A stretch of 41,627 nucleotides of DNA from Treponema sp. (GCA_031266875.1 JAISAE010000105.1:1-41627); one strand, 5' to 3'; positions 1 to 7,969 are shown, counted from the stretch's first letter. Numbers and translations: made by a program. The notes: generated by a model not told the origin, from the sequence alone.

Positions 1-118
1 GAGCGCCTGAGCGCCTGAGCGCCTGAGCGCCTGAGCGCCTGAGCGCCTGAGCGCCTGAGCGCCTGAGCGCCTGAGCGCCTGAGCGCCTGAGCGCCTGAGC
101 GCCTGAGCGCCTGAGCGC
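1..118. repeat. Perfect 8-bp tandem repeat (GAGCGCCT)n
   Basis: The octamer GAGCGCCT is repeated 14 times without error from the window edge, followed by a partial copy, so the array probably continues to the left. Every plus-strand frame contains TGA because the unit length is not a multiple of three; the minus strand is open in all frames. Positions 119-333 hold no recognisable gene or element. Confidence 0.95.
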
Positions 119-354
119 GGCGAGGTCTGCGTTATTGCTGGCGCTTAGGTGTCTATTGTTCATAGCTATCATTTATCACAAAGAAGTAAAAATATCAAGG
201 TATTCTAAGGCGAAATAACGCTAAATATAACGCCTCAACCCTGACCCAGCCTTTGCCAGCGGACTGACTAAGCCCATGTCAGCAAAGTGATACTACTTTA
301 CTTAGGGATGATAATTCAGCGCCGGGGAAAACGGTGGTGTTTGCTATGGTTTTG

Positions 355-905
355 GAAGTTCCATATTCATGTTTAGAGGTTCTATATTCATGTTTGGAGT
401 TTATACACGCATATCTGGAGATTCCATATTCATGTTTAGAAGTTTCATATCCATGTTTGGAAGTTCAATACGCATCTCTGGAAGTTTTACACATATCTCT
501 GGAGGTTCCACACATATCTCTGGAAGTTTTACACGCATCTCTGGAGGTTCCACACACACCTCTGAAATCTCTACACATATCTCTGGAGGTTCCACACACA
601 CCTCTGGAAGTTCCACACATATCTCTGGAAGTTCTCCACACACCTCTGGAAGTTTTACACGTATCTCTGGAGGTTCTCCACGCACCTCTGGAAGTTCCAC
701 ACATATCTCTGGAGGTTCTCCACACACCTCTGGAAGTTTTACACGCATCTCTGGAGGTTCTACACATATCTCTGGAAGTTTTACACGCATCTCTGGAAGT
801 TCCACACACACCTTTGAAGTTCTACACATGGCTCTGGAAGTTCTACACGCATCTCTGGAGATTCCACATACACCTCTGGAAGTTTTACACGCATCTCTGG
901 AAGTG
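355..905. repeat. Degenerate 21-bp tandem repeat array, about 26 copies
   Basis: Units of 21 bp with consensus near GAAGTTYYACACAYMTCTCTG run head to tail. Because 21 is a multiple of three, several frames on both strands stay open for more than 100 codons (plus frame heptads LEVLHIS; another plus frame ISGGSTH; minus frame CVELPEM). A 20-bp unit near 800-820 shifts the frame, and the LEV heptads continue in a different frame to a stop at 927-929. No convincing ribosome binding site, signal peptide or non-repetitive domain accompanies any frame. I treat it as a non-coding expansion, though a repetitive surface protein cannot be excluded. Confidence 0.85.
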
Positions 906-1048
906 CTAAAATATCAAGTTACTGCATAGTCAAATACCTGCGCAAACTGCCGTCCATCATTAATGGTAACGCGATAGACTGCTCCGTCATGGAGTTGTCT
1001 TAAGGGTCTCATAGCTGAGACAGGGATCCATGATGGCCTCTTGTTTCA

Positions 1049-1136
1049 GTCTCCAGTCTGGTGTCTGGCACTAAGCGGCACACTGGTGGTGTCTGGCACG
1101 CGGTGTCGTCCGTCTCCACTCTGGTGTCTGGCACTA
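1049..1136. repeat. REP-like GTGTCTGGCAC copies (reverse of GTGCCAGACAC)
   Basis: Three copies of GTGTCTGGCAC lie at 1061-1071, 1089-1099 and 1124-1134. Two are embedded in a longer direct repeat (GTCTCCASTCTGGTGTCTGG, then CACTAA). The reverse complement is the motif that surrounds the Y1 transposase gene near 25360. Apart from these copies and the tRNA promoter, 910-1268 shows nothing gene-like. Confidence 0.75.
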
Positions 1137-1171
1137 AAACAGCACACTTTGCGCAACAGCACAGAGCAGTA

Positions 1172-1202
1172 TTGACAGAGAGGGTTAAGGATAGAGTAGA
1201 AT
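1172..1202 (+). promoter_or_regulatory. Candidate sigma-70 promoter of the tRNA-Arg gene
   Basis: A consensus -35 TTGACA at 1172-1177 is followed after a long 19-bp spacer by TAGAAT at 1197-1202. Transcription would start about 60 bases before the tRNA. The -35 is perfect; the spacer is longer than ideal. Confidence 0.45.
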
Positions 1203-1268
1203 ACGTCTTGTACTGGTGCAGCGCAGTCCAAGTGGTCAGCCTCTGGCTGTAGGCATGGGCTGCTGAAA

Positions 1269-1342
1269 GCGATACTAGCTCATCAGGATAGAGCAACTGC
1301 CTTCTAAGCAGTAGGTAGGGGGTTCGAGTCCCTCGTGTCGCA
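1269..1342 (+). tRNA. tRNA-Arg (anticodon UCU)
   Basis: A full cloverleaf can be drawn. The acceptor arms GCGATAC and GTGTCGC pair with one G-U. The D-stem is GCTC/GAGC, the anticodon stem ACTGC/GCAGT encloses loop CTTCTAA (anticodon TCT), and the T-arm loop is TTCGAGT. The discriminator base is A and the CCA end is not encoded. It decodes AGA. It is a single-gene unit with a terminator directly after it. Confidence 0.95.
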
Positions 1343-1345
1343 AAA

Positions 1346-1379
1346 CGCGACTCCCTGTTAAAGAGAGTCGCGTTTTTTT
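1346..1379 (+). terminator. Rho-independent terminator of the tRNA-Arg unit
   Basis: An 8-bp perfect stem CGCGACTC (1346-1353) / GAGTCGCG (1365-1372) is followed by seven T. Flanking A and T runs extend the stem, so it may also work for transcripts arriving on the minus strand from uxaC. Confidence 0.9.
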
Positions 1380-1400
1380 CTGTAGAACAATTTGATAAGT

Positions 1401-1420
1401 CCCCGCGCCTATATGCGGGG
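1401..1420 (-). other. Stem-loop downstream of uxaC
   Basis: CCCCGC (1401-1406) pairs with GCGGGG (1415-1420) just beyond the uxaC stop. There is no good T-run after it on the minus strand, so it is a weak terminator at best. Confidence 0.35.
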
Positions 1421-1469
1421 AATTCGTGGTTCGTCGTCCATGGGCGGGGGCAAGCTATCGAGATACTTT

Positions 1470-2897
1470 TCAGCCTTCAAAGTACCGCTGGGCGTTTCTG
1501 AACGAAATATCGCGTACCATGCCGCTTAACAGGGCGAAATCGTTGGGTATCTCTCCATCCTCAGCCCAGTTTCCAATCAGGTTGCAGAGGATGCGGCGGA
1601 AATACTCGTGGCGCGGGTAGGAAAGGAAACTGCGCGAGTCAGTGAGCATACCTACAAAGCGGGACAAAAGGCCTACGCTGGCAAGTGTTTTCATCTGCTC
1701 TTCCATGCCGTCGCGGTGATCGAGGAACCACCACGCGGAACCAAGCTGCATCTTGCCCAGTATGCCCTCGCCCTGAAATGAACCCATGATGCTTGCCATA
1801 GGGTAAAAGTCCTTGTTGTTGAGGCTGTAGAGGATGGTCTTGGGTAACGCGCCCTGGGATTCCAGCAGGTCCAGAAAGCGGGCAAGGTTTGTTGAAACCG
1901 GGTGGTCATGCACCGCGTCATAGCCGGAGTTGGGGCCGATTGCTTTGAGCATTCGTGTGTTGGGATTACGCAGGGCGGAAAGGTGAAGCTGCATGACCCA
2001 GCCGCGCCGGTGATATTCCTCACCAAAGAAGCGCAGTAAAAAAGTCTGGTAGGAGTCGAGGGAACGCGGGTCAGAAGTCTTGCCAGCAAGCGCCTTTTTG
2101 AATGTTTCGTCCACTTCCTTTTCCCAGAGTGAGCCGGTCGTGCCATCACTAGCCACGGCAAAGGGCAGGTATTCCAGCCCGTGATCCGCAGCGCGGCAGC
2201 TGTTTTTGTCAAAAAGGTCAAGGCAAGAACGGAGCGCGTCGAGGAGTTCGTCCAACTTAGTGATAGTCTTGCCAGCGGCCTTAGCAAGCGCCGCTATGTA
2301 TTCGGCGAAACCAGCCTTGTCGATAGCCACAGCCACATCGGGACGGAACGACGGCAGGACTTTGGTAGGCGTGGCCTTGCTCGCGGCGACTTTGCTGTGC
2401 CATTCGAGGCTGTCCGCTGGATCATCGGTGGTTCCCAAGGCGTAAACCTTGAATCGCTTAAAAATGCCATACACAGAAAGCTCAGGGTCTTTTGCCAGCT
2501 TCTCGTTGGCAGCCTTCCAGATAGCCGGAGCGCTTTCACTGTTAAGCGGCTCATGAATATCAAAGAAACGCTGTAGCTCAAGGTGGGTCCAGTGATAGAG
2601 CGGATTCCCGATGAGGCGGGGAACTGTTTCAGCCCAGACGAGGAACTTCTCGTAAGGCTCGGCGTTACCGGTGATGAAACGCTCGTCAATGCCATTGGCC
2701 CGCAGAGTCCGCCATTTGTAGTGATCCCCGCCAAGCCAGACTGACGCGAGTTCAGGAAAGCGGCAATCGTCAGCGATTTCCTTGGGGTTAAGATGACAGT
2801 GATAATCGAAGATCGGCTCCTCAGCGGCTGCCTCATGGTAAAGCCGTTGAGCCGTTGCTGTATTAAGCAAGAAGTCTTTGTCAATGAAATTTTTCAT
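1470..2897 (-). CDS. uxaC: Uronate (glucuronate) isomerase
   Basis: UxaC isomerises D-glucuronate to D-fructuronate and D-galacturonate to D-tagaturonate (EC 5.3.1.12), the entry step of hexuronate breakdown in the cytosol. The 475-residue protein is the normal family length and begins with the typical N-terminus. The metal-binding HxH lies in DYHCHL (residues 31-36), within the TIM-barrel of the amidohydrolase superfamily. The ATG is preceded by AGGAGT at good spacing. No other hexuronate genes are adjacent, so it appears to be a stand-alone unit, consistent with a gut organism living on plant-derived uronates. The identification is firm; substrate preference between the two uronates cannot be read from sequence. 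Confidence 0.95.
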   Translation of the reverse strand: MKNFIDKDFLLNTATAQRLYHEAAAEEPIFDYHCHLNPKEIADDCRFPELASVWLGGDHYKWRTLRANGIDERFITGNAEPYEKFLVWAETVPRLIGNPLYHWTHLELQRFFDIHEPLNSESAPAIWKAANEKLAKDPELSVYGIFKRFKVYALGTTDDPADSLEWHSKVAASKATPTKVLPSFRPDVAVAIDKAGFAEYIAALAKAAGKTITKLDELLDALRSCLDLFDKNSCRAADHGLEYLPFAVASDGTTGSLWEKEVDETFKKALAGKTSDPRSLDSYQTFLLRFFGEEYHRRGWVMQLHLSALRNPNTRMLKAIGPNSGYDAVHDHPVSTNLARFLDLLESQGALPKTILYSLNNKDFYPMASIMGSFQGEGILGKMQLGSAWWFLDHRDGMEEQMKTLASVGLLSRFVGMLTDSRSFLSYPRHEYFRRILCNLIGNWAEDGEIPNDFALLSGMVRDISFRNAQRYFEG

Positions 2898-2947
2898 GCG
2901 CTACTCCTAGTCTATATGTATGTATCAAGAATAGCGCGTGTACCACA

Positions 2948-4258
2948 TCAGGGCAAGTTATCCTGAAACGGCTCGAAGCGGGCTTCTACTGGAACGCGAA
3001 GCAGGTTGATAAACAGCCCCGGATACCGTGTCTTGAAATCGGCAAACGAGGTTTCAGCCGCGCTCTCAAAGACCGTAACCTGAAACTCGCCTGTCTCTGT
3101 GAAGTGCGGCAGGAGTATCGCAAGGTGAAAGTATTGGCGCAGACGCTGCGTGTTTGCCATCTCGCGGCTTATCGTAGCGATGTAAAGGTTCCCCGGCTCA
3201 TCAATGGCAAGGGTATAGAGAAGCGCATGAATACCCTCAGACTGAAAGCCTATGTCAAGCTGGTACTCAGGATAGGAGCGAATCGTGATTTCGCCGCGGG
3301 TTCGCTCAATACGCGAGGCAAAGGGCGCGGTATGTACCTCAATCTCCTCGATATTGCCGGAGTCTGGCGTACGCAGAACCGTACCCGCGATAGAAGCCAG
3401 ATGCCGACCCCAGTCAAGACCAAAAAACAAGTCGTAAATCGCCTCATAAGCTTTAGTAAACGAGGAACCGCGCTCGCCAAAAGCTGTTTTCAGGGGAGGA
3501 ATCGACAGCGTTGTACCGGTATAAGGACGCAGTATGCCGTCAATGACCCACTTAGCAAAGCCGGAACAGTTAAGGCCAAGCTCTCCGCTCTGTGGTTCAA
3601 GCGTTTCAATAAACACATAGCGCCCGTTTTCATCAATAGCCCCATCGTCGCGGTAATTAAGCAGGGGAAGAGCTTGCTGTACCTTGTTGATCATTGTCCG
3701 CATATCACGGTATGCGGCAGGGTTGGGATCAAAGTAACGGCGAGGGAACTTGTTTCCGGCAACGGAAAACGCCTCCTCAACCGGAAGCACCATGAGCCGT
3801 TCAATTGAATAGGGCAGGGGCAGTGAACGCACGACATAAGCGTCGTAAAGCACCACATCCATGGCCGAGCGGTCTTTATCAAGAGGCCGGAACTGGACGT
3901 AAGCCTGCGGGTCGCTTCGCAGGAAGACCCGAATCCGGCTCACCTCGCCAGTATCCCGCCGCCGAGTCAGTATCCATGAACCCTGGGCCCAGCCTGGGTA
4001 GTCGCCGTTGAGTTCCCTTGCCAGAATAGTCATGAACTCGTCCCTGCCAGCTTCAGCCCGCACCTGAATACGATCACCGCTGGGCAGCCGGTAGTAGGAA
4101 TACGGCCTGCTCAAGACCCGCTCCGGCGCTTCGGTGAACCAGGTATCCAGCAACGCCCTCCGCAGCGAAGAATCGTCGGCTATGTACCGCGTGGGCAGGT
4201 CAAGCCCGTACAGAGAGGAAAACAAGCTAATAAGTATAAAATAGAAGAATCCGCGCAT
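2948..4258 (-). CDS. Exported protein of unknown function with NCSGFAKW cysteine motif
   Basis: I do not recognise a named family. The protein has 436 residues from the chosen ATG, which places a typical signal peptide (hydrophobic residues about 3-18, ending near LYG) at the very N-terminus. An upstream in-frame start at 4336 would bury that signal behind 26 residues, so I rejected it. The motif LNCSGFAKW (Cys about 231) resembles the catalytic-Cys helix of NlpC/P60- or papain-like enzymes, and a later His in EGIHALLY could partner it, but this is only a resemblance. It lies between uxaC and a divergent small membrane protein gene. A periplasmic cysteine hydrolase acting on peptidoglycan is one possibility, held weakly. 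Confidence 0.7.
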   Translation of the reverse strand: MRGFFYFILISLFSSLYGLDLPTRYIADDSSLRRALLDTWFTEAPERVLSRPYSYYRLPSGDRIQVRAEAGRDEFMTILARELNGDYPGWAQGSWILTRRRDTGEVSRIRVFLRSDPQAYVQFRPLDKDRSAMDVVLYDAYVVRSLPLPYSIERLMVLPVEEAFSVAGNKFPRRYFDPNPAAYRDMRTMINKVQQALPLLNYRDDGAIDENGRYVFIETLEPQSGELGLNCSGFAKWVIDGILRPYTGTTLSIPPLKTAFGERGSSFTKAYEAIYDLFFGLDWGRHLASIAGTVLRTPDSGNIEEIEVHTAPFASRIERTRGEITIRSYPEYQLDIGFQSEGIHALLYTLAIDEPGNLYIATISREMANTQRLRQYFHLAILLPHFTETGEFQVTVFESAAETSFADFKTRYPGLFINLLRVPVEARFEPFQDNLP

Positions 4259-4327
4259 ACTTCTATTATCGCATAGCTTGAAAGATATGTTAAATCTCGT
4301 TTTACATAAAGCATGAGGGATAGATTC

Positions 4328-4795
4328 GTGAAACATAGTGCCAAAGACATAGCGGGTAAAGTATGGGCCGCTCCAATGACCGCGTGTGGTGTTGTAGCAG
4401 GGGCTTTATTAAGCGGAGCAAGCCTTATTACTGGAAAGGGCGCTAGAATTGCCATAGAGAATAACGCGATTACCTTTACCACCGGCCTCAACCTACATGG
4501 CTCGATTACCTTTGGCAATGCGATCATTCATGCTGGCGGGGATCTGCGAAGGTGGAATTCAAAGAGCATCCTACTCCGCTATAATCGCGCCGCCTATGTG
4601 AACTTGGGTAAACATGAGGAAGCGCATACCTATCAGTATCAAACGTATGGGATATTTATGATAGCTTTGCTGCTCGGTTCAGCTATTGCACATGGAGGTT
4701 TTGAAGCGTCCAGTTTCCGCGACTTCATGGCAAAATCTGATTTTGAGAATGTCGCTGATGATTATGCCCAGTTTGGCCGGTCTCCAATACCATAG
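4328..4795 (+). CDS. Small membrane protein with HExxH motif
   Basis: The chosen GTG start has GAGGGA seven bases upstream; an ATG 15 bases earlier lacks a ribosome binding site. The product has 155 residues. It has a hydrophobic segment at about 12-35, a central polar stretch, the motif GKHEEAHTYQYQ with HEEAH at 96-100, and a second hydrophobic segment at about 109-123. HExxH is the zinc-binding signature of gluzincin metallopeptidases, here placed at the edge of a membrane helix as in membrane-embedded proteases. A downstream third ligand cannot be assigned. It is divergent from the exported protein at 2948-4258 and may share its upstream region. Function is unknown; a membrane metalloprotease is an inference. 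Confidence 0.7.
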   Translation: MKHSAKDIAGKVWAAPMTACGVVAGALLSGASLITGKGARIAIENNAITFTTGLNLHGSITFGNAIIHAGGDLRRWNSKSILLRYNRAAYVNLGKHEEAHTYQYQTYGIFMIALLLGSAIAHGGFEASSFRDFMAKSDFENVADDYAQFGRSPIP

Positions 4796-4819
4796 TGTTA
4801 TCAGTAGTTCACCACGAAG

Positions 4820-4831
4820 GTCTCTGACACC
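4820..4831. repeat. Isolated REP-like GTCTCTGACACC copy
   Basis: The reverse complement GGTGTCAGAGAC differs by one base from the palindromic GTGTCAGACAC family surrounding the Y1 transposase gene. It lies just after the HExxH gene. Confidence 0.4.
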
Positions 4832-4835
4832 GAGT

Positions 4836-5024
4836 CGCGTTATGGGTTGCGCGCCAGCAGCGCGTCGAGCTTAACGCGGCGTTGCGGCATCGGCGCGTTA
4901 TGGGGTGTGCGCCAGCAGCGCGTCGAGCTTAGCGCGGCGCGGGCATTACCGCGCATGAAACGCTCGCCGTAGCATCGGCGCGTTATGGGTTGTGCGCCAG
5001 CAGCGCGTCGAGCTTCACGCGGCG
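4836..5024. repeat. Three direct copies (46 bp) of the 3' end of the adjacent gene
   Basis: Copies at 4836-4881, 4894-4939 and 4979-5024 are nearly identical. The third is the real 3' end of the minus-strand gene starting near 5807 (encoding RRVKLDALLAHNP and stop). The two outer copies would encode RRVKLDALLARNP and RRAKLDALLAHTP, each also followed by stop, but lie beyond the gene's stop codon. Copies 2 and 3 also share a GCATCGG lead-in. This looks like duplication of a gene tail without the rest of the gene. Confidence 0.9.
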
Positions 5025-5807
5025 GGCCTCAAGAAAAGCCCGCACACACGCGGAATCAGCCACGCCTTCACACGGCGCCCAGTCAAACGCCTTCAGGTTC
5101 CACTCGCCGGGACTGCGGCGCACACGCACCCGCGGCGGCAACATCGTACTCACCGGCGCGTACAGCTCAGCCTGCCGCTCCACAAACAAAGTGCGCAGCC
5201 AGTGTTCCGTGTTCATCAGCGCTATCAAAGCAGCCGGCGCGTACGCGATGTTCGCCGCCGACGTGAACAGCCCGTACAAACCACGACCGTCAAGATACCT
5301 GTTCTCCTCAAGAGACGCCTCTACCTGCGCGTTTATCACTTTGTGATTCAGCGGATGAAAGATGGCGTAGCGTTGCCCCTCAAACTCCGCGGCGCGCTCA
5401 GGTATCAGAGCGGACCACACCCAGCGGGGATACTCGTCATAGTCCACGGCCAGCGCGTCCCTGAACACCCTTCGTCCACGCCGCCACACGCCTTTCTCGG
5501 CGTCCAGGCAGCGGCGCACCCCGGGAAAACAGCAGGCTGAGTCTTCCCAGAGGTAGAGCCGGGGATCAACGCCTAAGGCGCTGAGGCGGAGACGCCAGTC
5601 GCGGGAGTTCTCGCGGTTGTCTTCGGCGATGGCCGCTACGATGGCGGGATCGAGGAAATGGACGTACTTTGTGATGACGCGGGCTATTTTAACGAGGTCT
5701 TTGGTCTGAAAAGCACAATCAGTTTCGATTGCCATGTGTCTATGCAAGCTGGTTGTGTTGCCGGGAAGTTCTGGTTTGCGGGTGTCAGTCATAATCCTGA
5801 AGGCCAT
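4983..5807 (-). CDS. Hypothetical protein, no recognised domain
   Basis: I do not recognise this family. The product has 274 residues, is soluble and has no signal peptide. It is rich in Arg, Ala and Trp, with an Asp/Tyr/Trp-rich centre (about 120-140). The frame can be opened with TTG at 5828, but that codon lies in the T-run of the upstream gene's terminator, so I chose the ATG at 5807, which has AAGGGG 12 bases upstream. Further ATGs at 5792 and 5735 are possible. The last 13 codons are reiterated twice beyond the stop. The strong terminator just upstream means it probably has its own promoter, which I cannot identify. Confidence 0.65.
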   Translation of the reverse strand: MAFRIMTDTRKPELPGNTTSLHRHMAIETDCAFQTKDLVKIARVITKYVHFLDPAIVAAIAEDNRENSRDWRLRLSALGVDPRLYLWEDSACCFPGVRRCLDAEKGVWRRGRRVFRDALAVDYDEYPRWVWSALIPERAAEFEGQRYAIFHPLNHKVINAQVEASLEENRYLDGRGLYGLFTSAANIAYAPAALIALMNTEHWLRTLFVERQAELYAPVSTMLPPRVRVRRSPGEWNLKAFDWAPCEGVADSACVRAFLEARRVKLDALLAHNP

Positions 5808-5826
5808 GCTGTTGAGCTGCCCCTTC

Positions 5827-5863
5827 AAAAACTTGGCCTCTTCCCAAGCAGAAAGAGGCCAAG
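5827..5863 (-). terminator. Rho-independent terminator of the Fn3-like lipoprotein gene
   Basis: On the minus strand an 11-bp perfect stem CTTGGCCTCTT (complement of 5853-5863 paired with 5832-5842) is followed immediately by TTTTT (5827-5831). It lies about 45 bases after the lipoprotein stop and directly before the next gene. Confidence 0.9.
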
Positions 5864-5874
5864 CGACTGTCCGC

Positions 5875-5896
5875 GTTACCCGCTTTCACGGGTAAC
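5875..5896. other. Second stem-loop behind the lipoprotein gene
   Basis: GTTACCCG (5875-5882) pairs perfectly with CGGGTAAC (5889-5896) around a 6-base loop. It sits between the lipoprotein stop and the terminator and has no T-run of its own; it may protect the transcript 3' end. Confidence 0.6.
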
Positions 5897-5907
5897 AGGG
5901 GACAGGG

Positions 5908-7383
5908 TTAGTTGGTAACGTTAACAGACGAAATATTGTCGTTCAGTAGGATACGGGTCTCGCCGTTCTTGAGAACCGCGATAATTGTGTAGCGCCCGGT
6001 GGCCAGAGCTCCGCTGTCAAATTCTCTAGCGTTTGAGTCGCTATTTTCCAGTTGCGACTTATCACGCTCTCCAAGTTTGGTAAATTGGCTAAGATACTGA
6101 TCACTGGCGGTTGTATCACCATTGCTGTTGTAGGTACGACTCAGCACCGCGTAGAACTCCACCACATCGCCGCCGACCAAATCAGAAACTTGGTTCGTTA
6201 CCTCAATCTTTATCTTCCTGCCGGTTGTATTACTAGTAGTAACGTTCATACCCAGAGAATTCGGCGTCTGCCAAGCATCCTGATCCAAGGTATATGTTCT
6301 GGAATCCACCTCTTCACCGCCAATCTTTGCGACCAGCTTATAGGTCCATGACTGCCGGTAAGCCGGACGGTTATCACCGCTCAGTGTTGTCTGGAAGAAA
6401 CCAACAGGATCAGCCGTTATATCAGCAGGGATAGTTACCTTTGTCCATTCAAAGGAGCTGTTGCCGTTGGCGGGGGATTTATGCACATACAGTTCATAGA
6501 CAATACCGGCTGGGGCTTTCGTGTCCTGCATCCAGTAGACGCTGAGATTGTAATCCCCAGTCGCAGTGCCGCTAGTAGCGCCACTGGTAGAATATAACGT
6601 TACCGGAGTGGTGTAGAAGCTGGTGATGAAATTATTTGGATCGCTGTGGGTATAGACTGCGGATTCCACAAGCGCAGTCGTCGTGTAGTAACCGGTTGAA
6701 TAGTAGGCGGTAACCTTGGCCTTGTACGGTTCCCCGTCGATTAAGCTACTGTTGTTGATGTTGTAGATATACGCCGCCTTTTTTCTGTCTGAAGAGTAGG
6801 AGATATCATTCCCCCAAAAACCTTGCCCCCCGAACTCTCCCTTATAAGTGACTCCAGGGTTAGGGTCTCTATCCCAGGATACCTGCACCGTCTTAAGCCC
6901 ATTCGTCCCGATTATTTGGGCAACTGTCAGGCCTTTAACATCATTTACGGTATAGGTTGCAGGGATTTTCTCTGCCTTAACCTTTGCCTCGCTTTTCCCA
7001 TTCTGCACCACATCGACGCCCCGGCTTGTAGAATGGCTGCTCACCGCAACGACTGTATAGGTGTACTCAGTACCATTTTGCAAGGGGTTCGTAGCGGAGA
7101 CGATGTCGTCATACCGCTGGGCATTATTAGAAAGATTCCCGTTCAATCTTAGCACAGGCTCATCGCCAGTCTTCCGCCACACCTCATAGCCTGCCGCATC
7201 ATCCACCAGGTCCCACGTCACGGTAATGACGCCTTCATGGTCATTGACCACCTTTAAGTTGCCCGGCCCTGACAGCGAGGGGATTGTGCTGGTGGTGGTT
7301 ACGTCATAGGCATTGTCGCAACCAGTGAATACGAGGGCAAGCGCTAATAAGGCTGCTCCTCCCATAAGTAGAGTTTTTTTCAT
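5908..7383 (-). CDS. Lipoprotein with fibronectin-III-like domains
   Basis: The 491-residue product begins with a classical lipoprotein signal (KK at 2-3, a hydrophobic core, then FTGC with the lipidated Cys at 22). Ser/Thr-rich sequence follows. The segment at about 38-140 reads as a fibronectin type III fold: VTWDLVDDAAGYEVWRK, then TEYTYTVVAV. A second similar segment (KTVQVSWDRDP, then PYKAKVTAYYSTG) follows at about 155-240, and more beta-rich repeats reach the end. Such proteins are usually surface or periplasmic binding or scaffold proteins; the ligand is unknown. The ATG has a strong AAGGAGGGAG ribosome binding site. It is a single-gene unit with a clear terminator. A 19-bp C/G homopolymer lies about 155 bp upstream and could modulate expression. 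Confidence 0.85.
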   Translation of the reverse strand: MKKTLLMGGAALLALALVFTGCDNAYDVTTTSTIPSLSGPGNLKVVNDHEGVITVTWDLVDDAAGYEVWRKTGDEPVLRLNGNLSNNAQRYDDIVSATNPLQNGTEYTYTVVAVSSHSTSRGVDVVQNGKSEAKVKAEKIPATYTVNDVKGLTVAQIIGTNGLKTVQVSWDRDPNPGVTYKGEFGGQGFWGNDISYSSDRKKAAYIYNINNSSLIDGEPYKAKVTAYYSTGYYTTTALVESAVYTHSDPNNFITSFYTTPVTLYSTSGATSGTATGDYNLSVYWMQDTKAPAGIVYELYVHKSPANGNSSFEWTKVTIPADITADPVGFFQTTLSGDNRPAYRQSWTYKLVAKIGGEEVDSRTYTLDQDAWQTPNSLGMNVTTSNTTGRKIKIEVTNQVSDLVGGDVVEFYAVLSRTYNSNGDTTASDQYLSQFTKLGERDKSQLENSDSNAREFDSGALATGRYTIIAVLKNGETRILLNDNISSVNVTN

Positions 7384-7432
7384 AAAACTCCCTCCTTATA
7401 AAATTTTATATATTCTCCTGCCATAGAGCAGG

Positions 7433-7460
7433 GATATATACGAAGAGAAGCCTGTGTCCA
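7433..7460 (-). promoter_or_regulatory. Candidate promoter of the lipoprotein gene
   Basis: On the minus strand TGGACA (complement of 7455-7460) and TATATC (complement of 7433-7438) are separated by 16 bases. Five of six and four of six positions match consensus. A small stem CCTGC/GCAGG follows in the leader before the ribosome binding site. Confidence 0.35.
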
Positions 7461-7538
7461 CGGAGACCGAAGACGCGGGAAAGACATGAAGCAACAATAT
7501 AGAAAATGCTGGAAACTACTTCTATATAACGATACTGA

Positions 7539-7557
7539 GGGGGGGGGGGGGGGGGGG
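7539..7557. repeat. Poly-G tract of 19 bases
   Basis: An uninterrupted run of 19 G (C on the minus strand) lies in the gap between the V-ATPase subunit A gene and the lipoprotein gene, about 79-97 bp upstream of the candidate lipoprotein promoter. Homopolymers of this length are prone to slippage. Confidence 0.95.
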
Positions 7558-7704
7558 TATAAATACTGAGTTCAGCCCTGAAACTGTCGCCGGACTGCCC
7601 GTAAACGGTTTTCGCAGGCCTGTCTGGAGGCTATGAGGACTCAGATTATCAGTATTTTGATCTCCAGAGGACACAAATCCTGTGGATGTAAAGTTATTTC
7701 TTTT

Positions 7705-7908
7705 CACAATCATCAATCTATCACACAACAAAGCAAATGTCAATGAATTCTCCCACAAAAAAAACTTTTTTTACCTTGGCCGCTGCCTTTCACACTTATC
7801 AAGCTACCATACAGCGAAGAGCGTGTCAATGAATTCTCCACTTTACCCTAGCCGCTGCCATTGACATTAAACGTAACGCTTCGTCGTGGCTGAACGTAAC
7901 GCTTCGTC
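7705..7908. repeat. Diverged tandem duplication and short direct repeat in the 7384-8018 gap
   Basis: An about 86-bp segment from 7705 is repeated imperfectly from 7791. The best-conserved parts are GTCAATGAATTCTCC (7739-7753 and 7825-7839) and the TTTACCYTRGCCGCTGCC block. It is followed by two copies of AACGTAACGCTTCGTC (7870-7885 and 7893-7908). I see no gene in this 635-bp gap. Confidence 0.8.
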
Positions 7909-7969
7909 TCCATACTCTAATCGGACGGGCGGGGAAATGTAGAAATGCTGCGCGTTAAAACACTCGCGC

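Noticed and set aside
1009-1296. Minus-strand frame of 95 codons before the tRNA
   Set aside because: It spans three REP-like copies and runs into the tRNA gene; no start signal or recognisable protein.
5808-5828. TTG start for the hypothetical gene at 4983
   Set aside because: The codon adjoins the T-run of the upstream terminator and has no ribosome binding site.
7522-7758. Minus-strand frame crossing the 19-G tract (Pro run)
   Set aside because: No ribosome binding site or domain, and it overlaps the diverged tandem duplication; the tract is better seen as upstream DNA of the lipoprotein gene.
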